Source: Cypionkella sp.
Lineage (GTDB): Bacteria > Pseudomonadota > Alphaproteobacteria > Rhodobacterales > Rhodobacteraceae
Direction of reading: 5' to 3'
Assembly (NCBI GenBank): GCA_018063485.1
Contig: JAGPBG010000015.1
Coordinates: forward strand, 1 to 14,062
DNA length: 14,062 nt
Each line of letters starts with the position of its first letter. Position 1 is the stretch's first letter. Shown here one piece after another: positions 7,656 through 13,784 of the stretch. The translations under genes were made by a program, and so were the position numbers. The notes under the pieces are model-generated. The model made no database searches, was not told the origin of the DNA, and saw only the letters and a list, made by a program, of their open reading frames with translations.

Positions 7656-7685
7656 GACAGGTGGTCCTTTGTGGCTGCGGGCGGG

Positions 7686-7706
7686 GCGAGGGTTTCACAC
7701 CCTCGC
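7686..7706. terminator. Perfect hairpin between GST and the 69-aa gene
   Basis: GCGAGGGT (7686-7693) pairs without mismatch with ACCCTCGC (7699-7706) around the 5-base loop TTCAC. It lies 34 bases beyond the stop of the 69-aa gene, next to element copy C, inside an otherwise continuous minus-strand gene run. There is no T-run after it on the minus strand. It could cause partial termination or be an mRNA processing or stabilising site separating the upstream regulator/dehydrogenase segment from the GST/thiolase/cupin/fadJ segment. Confidence 0.5.
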
Positions 7707-7709
7707 GCT

Positions 7710-7740
7710 CCCGTGGGATATTTATCGACAGATGAAACGG
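7710..7740 (+). repeat. Stop-codon-adjacent intergenic element, copy C
   Basis: The + strand reads CCCGTGGGATATTT and then ATCGACAGATGAAACGG, ending one base before the stop codon of the 69-aa gene (7741-7743). The core GGATATTT, the ACAGA and the GAAA match copy B. Like the other copies it is inverted relative to the gene whose stop it touches. It is preceded on the + strand by the 7686-7706 hairpin, an arrangement that parallels hairpins plus copy B at 2982-3085. Confidence 0.55.
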
Positions 7741-7950
7741 CTACTTTCGGCTTTCAAGCTCGGCGTTGAACAGGCGCAGGCGGTGGGTCATGTTGTCATG
7801 GTTGATCACCGATGAGTAATTCTCGAACAGAAACGACAGCGCCTCGCCCTCATCCAGCCCCGCCTCGGTGGCGAAGGATTTCAGTTTGCGGTAGCCGTCA
7901 GCCGTCATGGCGACCGGAAAGCGGCGGGTTAGGCGAAAGCGTTTGGGCAT
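7741..7950 (-). CDS. 69-aa small protein, ribbon-helix-helix-like
   Basis: The product is small and basic at its N-terminus (MPKRFRLTRRF). Residues 9-46 alternate hydrophobic positions in a short strand (RRFPVAM), then a helix containing YRKLKSFATEAG, a turn, and a second helix (EGEALSFLFENYSSVI). This pattern resembles Arc/MetJ-type ribbon-helix-helix DNA-binding proteins, though the resemblance is by eye. The start has GGAGA (complement of 7956-7960) at good spacing. The gene begins 28 bases after the acyl-CoA dehydrogenase stop in the same direction, so it is very likely co-transcribed. Codon use looks like its neighbours. A DNA-binding or protein-partner role in the fad operon is possible; no function is known to me. 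Confidence 0.7.
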   Translation of the reverse strand: MPKRFRLTRRFPVAMTADGYRKLKSFATEAGLDEGEALSFLFENYSSVINHDNMTHRLRLFNAELESRK

Positions 7951-7978
7951 GGCAGTCTCCGAAGGGTTTTGCCAGAGC

Positions 7979-9751
7979 TTAGAACGCCTCGGCAGCCAAT
8001 GCCATCACCGGATCCGCCCCGCTTTCGATCCGCGCAAGATGCAGCGCAGTCGCCGGAAGGTGGCGCGCCATGTAATAGCGCCCGGTGGCGAGTTTGGCGT
8101 TCAGAAATCCGGCATCGCCACCTGCATCAAGGCCCGACAGGGCGGCTTTCGCCATCCGCGACCACATCAGCCCCAGGCAGGTGTGGCCCATCATCAGCAT
8201 GAAGTCATAAGACCCTGCCAGCGCGGCATTCGGATTTTTCAGCGCATTACCCATAAAGAACATTCCCGCAGCCTGCACATCCTGGGACGCCTTTTTCAGC
8301 GGATCGAGGTAGGGCGTCATCCGCTCGTCACCCGCGCTGTCCTTGATGAAGGCTTTGATCATCTCGAAAAATGCCATGACATGCTTGCCGCCATCCTGAC
8401 CCAGCTTGCGCCCCACCAGATCCAGCGCCTGCACGCCATTGGCACCCTCATAGATCTGTGCGATGCGGGCGTCGCGGACGAACTGGCTCATGCCATTGTC
8501 CTCGATATATCCATGTCCGCCCCAGACCTGCTGCGCCTGCACCGCCATTTCAAATCCGCGGTCGGTCTGAAAGCCCTTCAGCACCGGGATCAGCAACGAC
8601 ACCAGCCCTTCGGCATCGGCGTCGCCAGCACGCACCGAGCGGTCGATCAGGCTGGCGGCCCAGAAGGTAAAGGCGCGCGCCCCTTCAACAAAGGATTTCT
8701 GATCCATCAGACTGCGGCGGATATCGGGATGCACGATCAAGGGATCGGCGGGGCCATTGGGGTTTTGTGCGCCGGTCACATCGCGGCCCTGCAAACGCTC
8801 GCGCGCATAGGAAAGTGCGTTCTGATAGGCTGCCTCGGCCACGGCATAGCCTTGCAGGCCCACGCCCAGACGTGCTTCGTTCATCATGGTGAACATCGCG
8901 CGCATGCCCTTGTGCAGATCGCCAAGCAGCCAACCGGTCGCGCCATCATAGTTCATCACGCAAGTCGCGTTGCCGTGAATCCCCATCTTTTCTTCGACCT
9001 TGCCCACGGCCAGAGCATTGCGGTTGCCAAGGCTCCCGTCCTCATTCACCAGAAACTTCGGCACCACGAACAACGAAATGCCCTTGGTTCCGTCACCTCC
9101 GCCCGGCGCTTTGGCCAGCACCAGATGGATGATGTTTTCGGCCAGATCATGTTCGCCCGCCGAGATGAAGATCTTGGTGCCGGTGATCTTGTAGCTGCCG
9201 TCGTCCTGCGGCTCGGCGCGGGTGCGCATCAGGCCCAGATCGGTGCCGCAGTTTGGCTCGGTCAGATTCATCGTGCCGGTCCATTTGCAAGACACAAGAT
9301 TGGGCAGGTATTTCGCTTTGATCGCATCGCTGCCATGTGCCTTGATCGCCGAATAGGCGCCGTGGGTCAGGCCCTGATACATGTTGAAGGCCATATTGGC
9401 CGAAACGAAAATCTCACCCACCGCCGTACCCATCACATAGGGCAAGCCTTGCCCACCATAGGCCGGATCACAATCAAGCGCGGTCCAGCCGCCCTCTTTC
9501 ATCGCCTCGAACGCCGCCTTGAAACCCCTGGGCGTGCGCACCGCGCCGTTTTCCATCTGGCAACCAATCTGGTCGCCTACCGCGTTCAAAGGGTGCAACA
9601 CATCGCTGGCCACTTTACCCGCCGCTTCCAGTACGGCGGCAGTAAAGCCTTCATCCATATCGCAATAGCCGGCCACATCCGAAGAGGTCACTTTCAACAC
9701 ATCATGCAGCAGAAATTGCATGTCTTTCACGGGGGCGGTGTAGGTTGTCAT
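7979..9751 (-). CDS. Acyl-CoA dehydrogenase, long DmdC-like subfamily
   Basis: The 590-residue flavoprotein catalyses the FAD-dependent first oxidation of acyl-CoA to enoyl-CoA. It is much longer than the ~380-residue classical enzymes. It has the extra N-terminal segment typical of this subfamily ([15 protein letters not shown]) and an extra C-terminal helical domain from about residue 460. The FAD/substrate region shows [16 protein letters not shown] (158-173) and [12 protein letters not shown] (191-202). The catalytic base is expected to be E435 in [11 protein letters not shown]407-V-W-G-G-H-G-Y contributes to flavin binding. This subfamily includes DmdC, which oxidises 3-methylmercaptopropionyl-CoA in DMSP demethylation, as well as ordinary fatty acyl-CoA dehydrogenases. 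With fadA and fadJ beside it I favour fatty acyl-CoA. GGGAGA as ribosome site lies inside the end of the MerR gene, whose stop is 2 bases before this ATG. Confidence 0.93.
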   Translation of the reverse strand: MTTYTAPVKDMQFLLHDVLKVTSSDVAGYCDMDEGFTAAVLEAAGKVASDVLHPLNAVGDQIGCQMENGAVRTPRGFKAAFEAMKEGGWTALDCDPAYGGQGLPYVMGTAVGEIFVSANMAFNMYQGLTHGAYSAIKAHGSDAIKAKYLPNLVSCKWTGTMNLTEPNCGTDLGLMRTRAEPQDDGSYKITGTKIFISAGEHDLAENIIHLVLAKAPGGGDGTKGISLFVVPKFLVNEDGSLGNRNALAVGKVEEKMGIHGNATCVMNYDGATGWLLGDLHKGMRAMFTMMNEARLGVGLQGYAVAEAAYQNALSYARERLQGRDVTGAQNPNGPADPLIVHPDIRRSLMDQKSFVEGARAFTFWAASLIDRSVRAGDADAEGLVSLLIPVLKGFQTDRGFEMAVQAQQVWGGHGYIEDNGMSQFVRDARIAQIYEGANGVQALDLVGRKLGQDGGKHVMAFFEMIKAFIKDSAGDERMTPYLDPLKKASQDVQAAGMFFMGNALKNPNAALAGSYDFMLMMGHTCLGLMWSRMAKAALSGLDAGGDAGFLNAKLATGRYYMARHLPATALHLARIESGADPVMALAAEAF

Positions 9752-9753
9752 TT

Positions 9754-10167
9754 CTATCTCCCTAAGTCCTGTTCAGCAGCGGCGCGCAGGCCCGGCAGGC
9801 TTGCTGCGATTTCAACCATCTGTGCCTTCAGATCGGCAATCGCCTGTCCCAATTCAGCATGTTGTGCCTCCATCTGTGCCAGCCTTTCGCGGGCCAGATC
9901 GTAGGTGCGGCTGCGTTGGGCGTGATTTGTGCCGTCGGGTTCATACATGTCCAGGAGCTGGCGGATGTCCTCAAGCGAAAAGCCAAAGCGCTTGCCGCGC
10001 AGAATCAGGTGCAGCCGCGCGCGATCTCTTTTGGTGAACAGGCGCCGGGTGCCCTGACGGATCGGAAACAGCAGTTCCTTGGCCTCGTAAAACCGCAAGG
10101 CGCGCGGCGTGACGGCAAAGGCGTCGCACATCTCGCGGATGCTCAGGGTCTCGACGGTGGCGGTCAT
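9754..10167 (-). CDS. MerR-family transcriptional regulator 1 (fad operon)
   Basis: The 137-residue protein has a MerR winged helix-turn-helix (about 8-74: [48 protein letters not shown]) and a dimerising coiled coil (about 85-130). There is no metal-binding cysteine set; the only cysteine is C14. It is therefore unlikely to be a CueR- or ZntR-type metal sensor. It is more like LiuR-type MerR proteins, which control acyl-CoA and branched-chain amino acid breakdown. The frame is open to ATG 10224, but that codon overlaps the predicted -10 box, while ATG 10167 has AAGGGA nearby and fits the HTH start. Its stop lies 2 bases before the dehydrogenase start. The palindrome cluster directly upstream suggests autoregulation together with the operon. 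Confidence 0.9.
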   Translation of the reverse strand: MTATVETLSIREMCDAFAVTPRALRFYEAKELLFPIRQGTRRLFTKRDRARLHLILRGKRFGFSLEDIRQLLDMYEPDGTNHAQRSRTYDLARERLAQMEAQHAELGQAIADLKAQMVEIAASLPGLRAAAEQDLGR

Positions 10168-10219
10168 GGTGATCCCTTGAATCGGTTTCAATTCCCCTTG
10201 AGATGGGGATGGTGCACCA

Positions 10220-10250
10220 ATCATAATAGGGTAGTTGACGTTAACGTCAC
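10220..10250 (-). promoter_or_regulatory. MerR-type promoter of the fad operon (19-bp spacer)
   Basis: On the minus strand GTGACG (10250-10245) and TATGAT (10225-10220) are separated by exactly 19 bases. Long spacers of 19-20 bp are the hallmark of promoters activated by MerR proteins, which twist the DNA to align the boxes. The palindrome TGACGTTAACGTCA overlaps the -35 box and the first half of the spacer. Transcription would start near 10213, giving a leader of about 46 bases before MerR regulator 1. The -35 is a 4/6 and the -10 a 5/6 match to consensus. Confidence 0.6.
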
Positions 10251-10283
10251 TGTAACGTCACGTCAGAGCGGTTTGTGACGTGA
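10236..10283. promoter_or_regulatory. Operator cluster of ACGTCA/TGACGT half-sites
   Basis: TGACGTTAACGTCA (10236-10249) is a perfect 14-bp palindrome. Further ACGTCA copies lie at 10255-10260 and 10260-10265, and TGACGT at 10276-10281. TCACGTCA (10258-10265) and TGACGTGA (10276-10283) form a second exact inverted repeat with a 10-base gap. Five identical half-sites in under 50 bases, between the stop of MerR regulator 2 and the promoter of MerR regulator 1, make binding by one or both MerR proteins likely. The outer repeat could also act as a weak 3' hairpin for regulator 2. Confidence 0.65.
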
Positions 10284-10285
10284 TG

Positions 10286-10678
10286 TCAGCCCTCTTTGCC
10301 GTCGCCTGACCGGGAAATCTCATCGGCAGCGGTCGCGCGCAGGGCGCGAAGATCGGCAATGGTCACGTCCAGTTCGCTGCGTTGACGGTCCAACTCGGCC
10401 AATTGCCGATCTGCCAGTTGCAACCAATATTCCAACTGCTGCTTGGTGCCCTTTTGCCGGTAAGCCATCAGCCACAGCCGGATCTCCTCAAGGCTGAAGC
10501 CAAAGCGCCGCCCGCGCAGGATCAGGGTCATCCGTGCCACCTCACGCGGGCCGTAAAACCGCGACCTGCCGTCCTTTTCGGGCGACAACAGTTCGATGTA
10601 TTCATAATAACGCAGGGTGCGTGGCGTCACATCGAAGCGGGCGCACATTTCCTTGAAGCTGAGGCGAGTGTCGGTCAT
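10286..10678 (-). CDS. MerR-family transcriptional regulator 2
   Basis: This 130-residue MerR protein is a paralogue of its downstream neighbour. The HTH segments MCARFDVTPRTLRYYE (11-26) and LILRGRRFGFSLEEIR (52-67) align with regulator 1 almost position for position, while the coiled coil (about 80-118) differs. There is one cysteine (C12) and no metal-site pattern. The frame is open to an ATG at 10840 inside the divergent thioesterase gene. The ATG at 10678 has AGAGGA upstream and starts just before the HTH, so it is chosen. It is 118 bp upstream of regulator 1 in the same direction, with the operator cluster between, and divergent from the thioesterase/MATE unit. It may control either side; the ligand is unknown. 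Confidence 0.88.
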   Translation of the reverse strand: MTDTRLSFKEMCARFDVTPRTLRYYEYIELLSPEKDGRSRFYGPREVARMTLILRGRRFGFSLEEIRLWLMAYRQKGTKQQLEYWLQLADRQLAELDRQRSELDVTIADLRALRATAADEISRSGDGKEG

Positions 10679-10688
10679 GGCTTGTCCT

Positions 10689-10759
10689 CTTGCAATCAAC
10701 TTAGGATCAACTGCGCCCGGTTGCAAGAATTGCCCCCTTGCGCTTGGGCCAATCCCAAG
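10689..10759. promoter_or_regulatory. Divergent intergenic region with inverted repeats
   Basis: The 106-bp gap between MerR regulator 2 and the first thioesterase holds CTTGCAA (10689-10695) matched by TTGCAAG (10721-10727), a direct repeat ATCAACT (two copies, 11 bases apart, 10695-10712), and CTTGGG/CCCAAG (10743-10748 and 10754-10759). The ACGTCA half-site is absent, so this is a different operator class from the fad promoter. Promoters for both directions must lie here, but I cannot assign -35/-10 boxes with confidence. Confidence 0.4.
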
Positions 10760-10784
10760 GATTATGGGCGCGAAAGGACAGCTG

Positions 10785-11210
10785 ATGCCCGATATCCTGA
10801 CCATCGCCCGCCAATTCATCGACGCCTTGCCTTTCGCCAAGGCGTTGGGGATGCGGCTTGAGTCCTTGGAGGCTGGTCGGGCGACCGTCTCGATGCCCTA
10901 TGATGCGCGGCTGGTCGGCGATCCCAACACTGGTGTGTTGCATGGCGGCGCGGTGTTTGCGCTGATGGATACCGCCAGCGGGGCCGCTGTGATGTGTCAT
11001 CCAGCGGGGCCGCGAAGCACCGCGACTCTGGATTTGCGCGTTGATTACATGCGCCCGGCCAGCCCCGGCCAGCCGATCACCGCCAGTGCTGAATGTTATC
11101 ACCTTACCCATTCCGTCGCCTTCATCCGCGTGACGGCCTTTGACAGCGATACCGCCCGCCCGGTTGCCACCGGCACCGGAGCTTTCAGTGTGGAAGGGGC
11201 AAAACCATGA
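10785..11210 (+). CDS. PaaI-family hotdog thioesterase 1
   Basis: The 141-residue single hotdog domain probably hydrolyses acyl-CoA or aryl-CoA to free acid and CoA. It has NTGVLHGGAVFALMDTASG (48-66), with H53 and the catalytic acid D62 at the spacing seen in PaaI, and the strand LDLRVDYMRPA (82-92). The length is normal. The frame stays open well upstream, into the divergent regulator, but ATG 10785 has AAAGGA (10773-10778) 6 bases before it and starts a proper N-terminal helix. Its stop overlaps the start of thioesterase 2 as ATGA (11207-11210). It may recycle CoA from intermediates produced by the neighbouring beta-oxidation enzymes; the substrate is unknown. Confidence 0.88.
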   Translation: MPDILTIARQFIDALPFAKALGMRLESLEAGRATVSMPYDARLVGDPNTGVLHGGAVFALMDTASGAAVMCHPAGPRSTATLDLRVDYMRPASPGQPITASAECYHLTHSVAFIRVTAFDSDTARPVATGTGAFSVEGAKP

Positions 11211-11701
11211 GCCGCACTCCCCCTGAGCCGGTGCATGTGGTGACATCGCGGCGCGACGCGGCGCTGGCCCAATTGGTGGAACGGGTGCCCTATGCAGGCT
11301 TTCTTGGCATCCAGTTTGACCGGCGCGGCGATGAGTTGACCGCCGTTTTGCCTTTTGATCCCAAGCTGATCGGCAATCCGATGATTCCGGCTTTGCATGG
11401 CGGCGTTTCCGCTGGGTTGCTGGAGGTGACGGCGATCATCGAGCTGGCCTGGGCGCTGACTTGGGAGGGAATGGAGTCCGGCCAAGTTGACGCGGCAAAA
11501 TCCCTGCTTCTGCCCAAGACCATAGACTTTACGGTTGACTATCTGCGCGCTGGCCTGCCGCGCGATGCCTATGCCCGTGCCCGTGTCAACCGGTTGGGCC
11601 GCCGCTATGCCTCGGTGCATGTCGAAGCCTGGCAAGACAACCGTGCGCGGCTTTTCGCACAGGCCACCGGGCATTTTCTGATGCCTGAAGGAGTGAAATG
11701 A
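11207..11701 (+). CDS. PaaI-family hotdog thioesterase 2
   Basis: This 164-residue protein is a second hotdog thioesterase-like domain with a longer N-terminus (about 20 residues) than its neighbour. The HGG motif is at 64-66 (PALHGGVSAGLLEVT), but the position of the usual catalytic aspartate is glutamate E73. An acid is retained, so activity is plausible, perhaps with different specificity. IDFTVDYLRAGLP matches the central strand. There is an unusual insertion with a helix after the HGG region (TWEGMESGQVDAAKSLLLP). Sequence similarity to thioesterase 1 is low outside the motifs, so this looks like an old pair, possibly forming a heteromer. Start and stop both overlap neighbours by ATGA, showing strict coupling with thioesterase 1 and the MATE transporter. 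Confidence 0.82.
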   Translation: MSRTPPEPVHVVTSRRDAALAQLVERVPYAGFLGIQFDRRGDELTAVLPFDPKLIGNPMIPALHGGVSAGLLEVTAIIELAWALTWEGMESGQVDAAKSLLLPKTIDFTVDYLRAGLPRDAYARARVNRLGRRYASVHVEAWQDNRARLFAQATGHFLMPEGVK

Positions 11702-13002
11702 CCGCCCTGACCCACCGCCGGGTGCTGTGGATTGCCGCGCCCATAGTGCTGTCAAACGCCACGGTGCCGCTGTTGGGCGCGGTTGATACCGCGGTAATCG
11801 GGCAACTGGGTGCTGCCGCACCCTTGGGCGCGGTGGGCATTGGAGCGATTATCCTCTCCACCTTTTATTGGGCCTTCGGGTTCTTGCGCATGTCCACCTC
11901 GGGCCTGACTGCCCAAGCCCATGGCGCAGGCGACGGGGCCGAACGCTCGGCCATATTGCTGCGGGCGCTGGCCATCGGGGCGCTTGCAGGGCTTGGCCTT
12001 GTTGCTGCGCAAACCTTGCTGTTTCAAGCCGCCTTCGCCGTCTCTCCCGCCTCGCCCGAAGTGGAAACCCTCGCACGCCAATATCTGTCAATCCGCATCT
12101 GGGGCGCGCCCGCCAGCATCGCGCTTTATGCGGTCACCGGTTGGCTGATCGCGCTGGAACGCACCCGTGCGGTGCTGGTGCTGCAACTGGCGCAAAACGG
12201 CATCAACATCGCGCTGGACCTCTATTTCGTGCTGCACTTGAACTGGGGCGTGCCGGGCGTCGCCATTGCCACGTTGATCGCCGAATGGGGTGGATTGGCA
12301 CTTGGGCTCTGGCTGGCGCGCGACGCGTTTGGCGCATTCTTGCGCCCTGCCATCGCCCGCCTGCGCGACCGCGCGGCGCTGGGAAAAATGTTCACTGCCA
12401 GCCGTGACATCATGGCCCGCACCATCCTGTTGCAACTTTCCTTCACCAGTTTCGTGTTTGTGGGCGCGCATTTTGGCGATACCACCCTCGCGGCCAATCA
12501 GGTGCTGATGCAATTTCTGGAAATCACCGCCTTTGCGCTGGACGGTTTTGCCTTTGCCGCCGAAGCGCTGGTTGGCCAATCCGTCGGTGCGCGCTCGATC
12601 ACAGATACCCGCCGCGCCGGACAGATCTGCATGAACCTGGGGCTGGCCGGCGCGGCGCTGCTGGCCCTGATCTTTGCCGCCACAGGCCCGCAAATCATTG
12701 CCCTGATGACCACTTCGCCCGAAGTGCGTATCGCCGCCCAGATCTATCTGCCCTGGTTGATCATGGCCCCGCTGATCGGGGTAACAAGCTGGATCTATGA
12801 TGGCATGTTCATCGGCGCGATGATGACCGGGGCGATGTTGCGCGCCATGGCGTTATCGGTGGCAATCTATGGCGTGTCCATGGCGATCTTGCTGCCAGCC
12901 TTTGGCAATCACGGCCTTTGGGGCGCATTGATGGTGCTGAACATCGCGCGCGCGCTGACCATGCGGCGCGCCTGGCCTGGCATCGCTGCCCGGTTAGCCT
13001 AA
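11698..13002 (+). CDS. MATE-family efflux transporter
   Basis: The 434-residue protein is an inner-membrane multidrug/toxin-extrusion type carrier with the family's usual length and a run of hydrophobic segments throughout, consistent with 12 transmembrane helices in two bundles. The opening IAAPIVLSNATVPLLGAVDTAVIGQLG (13-39) is the family signature, and the second half repeats the theme near FLEITAFALDGFAFAAEALVGQSVG. It resembles the DinF-like branch common in alphaproteobacteria. MATE pumps use a proton or sodium gradient to export organic compounds; the substrate is unknown. GAAGGAG lies just before the ATG, inside thioesterase 2, and the genes overlap by 4 bases. The 3' end overlaps the convergent gene's stop codon (12999-13002), leaving no room for a separate terminator. 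Confidence 0.92.
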   Translation: MTALTHRRVLWIAAPIVLSNATVPLLGAVDTAVIGQLGAAAPLGAVGIGAIILSTFYWAFGFLRMSTSGLTAQAHGAGDGAERSAILLRALAIGALAGLGLVAAQTLLFQAAFAVSPASPEVETLARQYLSIRIWGAPASIALYAVTGWLIALERTRAVLVLQLAQNGINIALDLYFVLHLNWGVPGVAIATLIAEWGGLALGLWLARDAFGAFLRPAIARLRDRAALGKMFTASRDIMARTILLQLSFTSFVFVGAHFGDTTLAANQVLMQFLEITAFALDGFAFAAEALVGQSVGARSITDTRRAGQICMNLGLAGAALLALIFAATGPQIIALMTTSPEVRIAAQIYLPWLIMAPLIGVTSWIYDGMFIGAMMTGAMLRAMALSVAIYGVSMAILLPAFGNHGLWGALMVLNIARALTMRRAWPGIAARLA

Positions 13003-13784
13003 GGTCGGAAGAACCGGAACCCCGCCGCCGCGCCCCAGCCCGCCACCAACGCCAGAACCAGCGATGCAATGCCGTAACCCAAGGGTTGCTCATGTGCGAA
13101 ATTATACAATGACCGTTCCAATCCCGCTTTGCGCACCGCAATAATCCGCTCATGGCTGTCCACTACCATACCCCCCCGCGTCAGGAATATCCGCACGCGG
13201 TAGCGCCCTTCGATCAGGTTTGAGGGCAACACCACATCCGCCCGAAACAGCGTTTCCTCCAGCAATTGCACCGAGCCTTCTGACAAGCGGTATTCATCAT
13301 TCGCCCGCAGAATACGCTCCATCGCGGCGATATAATCGGGCGCATTGTCGGATTCCGCACTGATCCCGATGGCTCGGATCGCCTGCCGGATGGAAATATG
13401 ATAGCGCATGTCATCGGTTGCCGACAAAACCTCGGCCATTGGCGCGGTGGTTGCCACCACATAAAACGTCGGCGCAGAGCTGACCGTCACCGCGCCTTGG
13501 TTGATCCAGATGCCCGCCACCTTTTCCTTGCGCCGGACCACTTGCCGCTCGGAAGGCCCTTCGATGGTGATCACGACCTCAAGCCGCGGCCCAACCGGGG
13601 CAGGGGTATCGCGCTTGACCGCGCCATAGATCAGGATTTCCGAGCCGTCAAAATTGGCGGTGATCGCCACGCGGTTCTGGCTCAGGCCCGCCACGATCTT
13701 TTCGCCGTTCAGGGACATATCATCTTGCGCCGGGCTGGAGAACGGCACGATCACGAACAAGACAACCAACAGCGCGCGGATCAT
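12999..13784 (-). CDS. TIGR02186-type membrane-anchored periplasmic protein
   Basis: The 261-residue protein has an N-terminal signal peptide (MIRALLVVLFVIVPFSSPAQ), a soluble periplasmic domain of about 215 residues, and a single C-terminal membrane helix (about 235-257) with a short basic cytoplasmic end. This layout, with the segments IVAGLSQNRVAITANFDGSEILIYGAV and SLYNFAHEQPLGYGI, fits the alphaproteobacterial family TIGR02186 (Alph_Pro_TM). Its function is unknown. It commonly sits beside TauE/SafE permeases, as here, where its ATG overlaps the permease stop (ATGA, 13781-13784). The gene is therefore probably the second in a permease-first operon. Its stop TAG interleaves with the MATE stop TAA. 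Confidence 0.85.
   Translation of the reverse strand: MIRALLVVLFVIVPFSSPAQDDMSLNGEKIVAGLSQNRVAITANFDGSEILIYGAVKRDTPAPVGPRLEVVITIEGPSERQVVRRKEKVAGIWINQGAVTVSSAPTFYVVATTAPMAEVLSATDDMRYHISIRQAIRAIGISAESDNAPDYIAAMERILRANDEYRLSEGSVQLLEETLFRADVVLPSNLIEGRYRVRIFLTRGGMVVDSHERIIAVRKAGLERSLYNFAHEQPLGYGIASLVLALVAGWGAAAGFRFFRP

Noticed and set aside
7907..9904. Long open frame (665 codons) on the + strand opposite the acyl-CoA dehydrogenase
   Set aside because: It lies opposite an unmistakable catalytic gene, its translation is rich in His, Arg and Gln with no recognisable domain, and it has no sensible start region. Such frames are common in high-GC DNA.
10617..10784. Extended N-terminus for thioesterase 1 (ATG at 10617)
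   Set aside because: It would run into the regulator gene on the other strand. The ATG at 10785 has AAAGGA at correct spacing and gives the normal family length.
10679..10840. Extended N-terminus for MerR regulator 2 (ATG at 10840)
   Set aside because: It would overlap the start of the divergent thioesterase and add 54 residues not expected before a MerR helix-turn-helix; the start at 10678 has its own ribosome site.
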